Part shown: positions 5,792 to 6,274 of the stretch, piece after piece | Position numbering within the stretch: the stretch's first letter is position 1 | How the letters are laid out: each line of letters starts with the position of its first letter | The notes under the pieces: generated by a model | What the model was told of the DNA's origin: nothing | What the model saw: only the letters and a program-made list of their open reading frames with translations | Database searches by the model: none | Position numbers and translations under genes: made by a program | Origin: Corynebacterium sp. | GTDB taxonomy: Bacteria; Actinomycetota; Actinomycetes; Mycobacteriales; Mycobacteriaceae | Direction: 5' to 3' | NCBI RefSeq assembly: GCF_030826625.1 | Contig: NZ_JAPJNQ010000101.1 | Coordinates: forward strand, 1 to 6,274 | Length of the DNA: 6,274 bases

Positions 5792-5819
5792 TTAATAGCT
5801 AATCACTAGTTATTGTCAC
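5792..5819 (-). promoter_or_regulatory. Candidate promoter of the secreted-protein/DUF402 operon
   Basis: On the minus strand GTGACA (5814-5819) and TATTAA (5792-5797) are spaced by 16 nt in an AT-rich stretch about 50 nt upstream of the ATG, giving a leader of roughly 45 nt with the GGAGGA site. The -35 hexamer lies in the spacer of the inverted repeat GTTATT-N8-AATAAC (5809-5828). The sequence match is moderate and other hexamer pairs are possible. Confidence 0.35.
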
Positions 5820-5828
5820 TTTAATAAC
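5809..5828. repeat. Inverted repeat GTTATT-N8-AATAAC in the divergent intergenic region
   Basis: Six-bp arms at 5809-5814 and 5823-5828 with an 8-nt spacer overlap the putative -35 of the leftward operon. Size and position suit a repressor or activator site. AT-rich composition makes chance occurrence possible. Confidence 0.4.
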
Positions 5829-5945
5829 AATGGAAACATCTTTAACGATTGCCACAACCATAACTAGTCGGCCAGGCATCTGCAACGGTTCTGTGTGCTT
5901 TTTGTTGACTTACTAGGGCTATCGGGGGAACGGCGGGGGATGTTA

Positions 5946-5965
5946 ACGTGCGTGAAGATGCACGT
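5946..5965. repeat. Inverted repeat ACGTGC-N8-GCACGT upstream of typA
   Basis: Perfect 6-bp arms at 5946-5951 and 5960-5965 with an 8-nt loop lie 56 nt before the typA start. The arms could form a hairpin in the leader RNA or serve as a dyad operator. There is no run of T after it, so it is not a terminator. Apart from this and the repeats listed nearby, I found no gene in the 280 bases between 5742 and 6021. Confidence 0.5.
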
Positions 5966-6021
5966 GGAGTAGAAGACGAGTATCGTTGAACCGTTAAAAC
6001 CCACAATCTTTCAGGAGTACT

Positions 6022-6274
6022 GTGAACACTGAGTTCCGCAACGTCGCAATCGTCGCGCACGTCGACCATGGTAAAACCACTCTCGTCAACGGAATGCTCG
6101 AGCAGTCCGGTGCGTTCGGTGAACATGGCGAAGTTAATGATCGCGTCATGGACTCGAATGACCAGGAAAAAGAGCGTGGCATCACGATTCTTGCGAAAAA
6201 TACCGCGGTCCGTCGTAAAGGGCTCGGTAAAGATGGTGCCGACCTTATTATTAACGTCATCGATACCCCAGGCC
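6022..6274 (+). CDS. typA: Ribosome-associated translational GTPase TypA/BipA, N-terminal part
   Basis: The first 84 codons of a TypA/BipA GTPase run off the right edge. The product starts MNTEFRNVAIVAHVDHGKTTL with G1 AHVDHGKT (12-19), the switch I region MDSNDQEKERGITILAKNTAV (43-63), and G3 DTPG (81-84). MDSNDxEKERGITILAKNTA is diagnostic of TypA as against EF-G, LepA or EF-Tu. TypA is an EF-G-like ribosome-binding GTPase that helps 50S assembly and growth at low temperature or under stress. Between NTAV and the G3 strand there are about 7 more residues (RRKGLGKDGADLI) than in E. coli BipA. The GTG at 6022 is supported by AGGAG (6013-6017) four nt upstream and by matching family N-termini. 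It is divergent from the secreted-protein operon. Confidence 0.96.
   Translation, partial: MNTEFRNVAIVAHVDHGKTTLVNGMLEQSGAFGEHGEVNDRVMDSNDQEKERGITILAKNTAVRRKGLGKDGADLIINVIDTPG

Noticed and set aside
5842..6260. Two minus-strand frames (94 and 88 codons) opposite typA and its leader
   Set aside because: They oppose the invariant TypA G1 and switch regions and show no features of their own.

Overview
The window looks like ordinary chromosome of an actinobacterium, most likely Corynebacterium. This is inferred from the protein sequences (YchF, TypA, a DUF402 protein with HPVKKETF near its N-terminus, an actinobacterial-type PIG-L deacetylase), the moderate GC content, frequent GTG starts, and start codons placed 5-7 nt behind a -10-like hexamer. 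No rRNA, tRNA, CRISPR array, insertion sequence or phage gene was seen.

Left part (1-2373): a truncated AI-2E family (UPF0118) membrane transporter gene runs leftward out of the window and is divergent from ychF, a ribosome-associated ATPase/GTPase. ychF is followed 42 nt later by a YhhQ-type queuosine-precursor transporter gene. Middle (2412-3883): a PIG-L/LmbE zinc deacetylase gene converges on an unrecognised 244-codon gene; the two stop codons interlock in one TTAA. A remnant of the metal transporter gene zupT (3993-4430) follows. It keeps both ends of the family, but about 115-125 residues, including the metal-binding helices, are replaced by an in-frame TAA. Its original stop interlocks with the convergent DUF402 gene in one CTAG.

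Right part (4427-6274): a leftward two-gene operon encodes a secreted two-cysteine protein and, 4 nt later, a cytoplasmic DUF402 protein. A 280-bp AT-rich divergent intergenic region with several inverted repeats separates it from the start of typA (bipA), which runs off the right edge.

The genes do not form one obvious pathway: housekeeping translation factors (YchF, TypA) flank small-molecule transporters and enzymes. I found no convincing new multi-gene defence or mobile system. The points most worth checking are the zupT deletion allele, the conserved-looking secreted-protein/DUF402 pair, the unrecognised gene at 3149-3883, the interlocked convergent stops, and the leaderless-type start sites.
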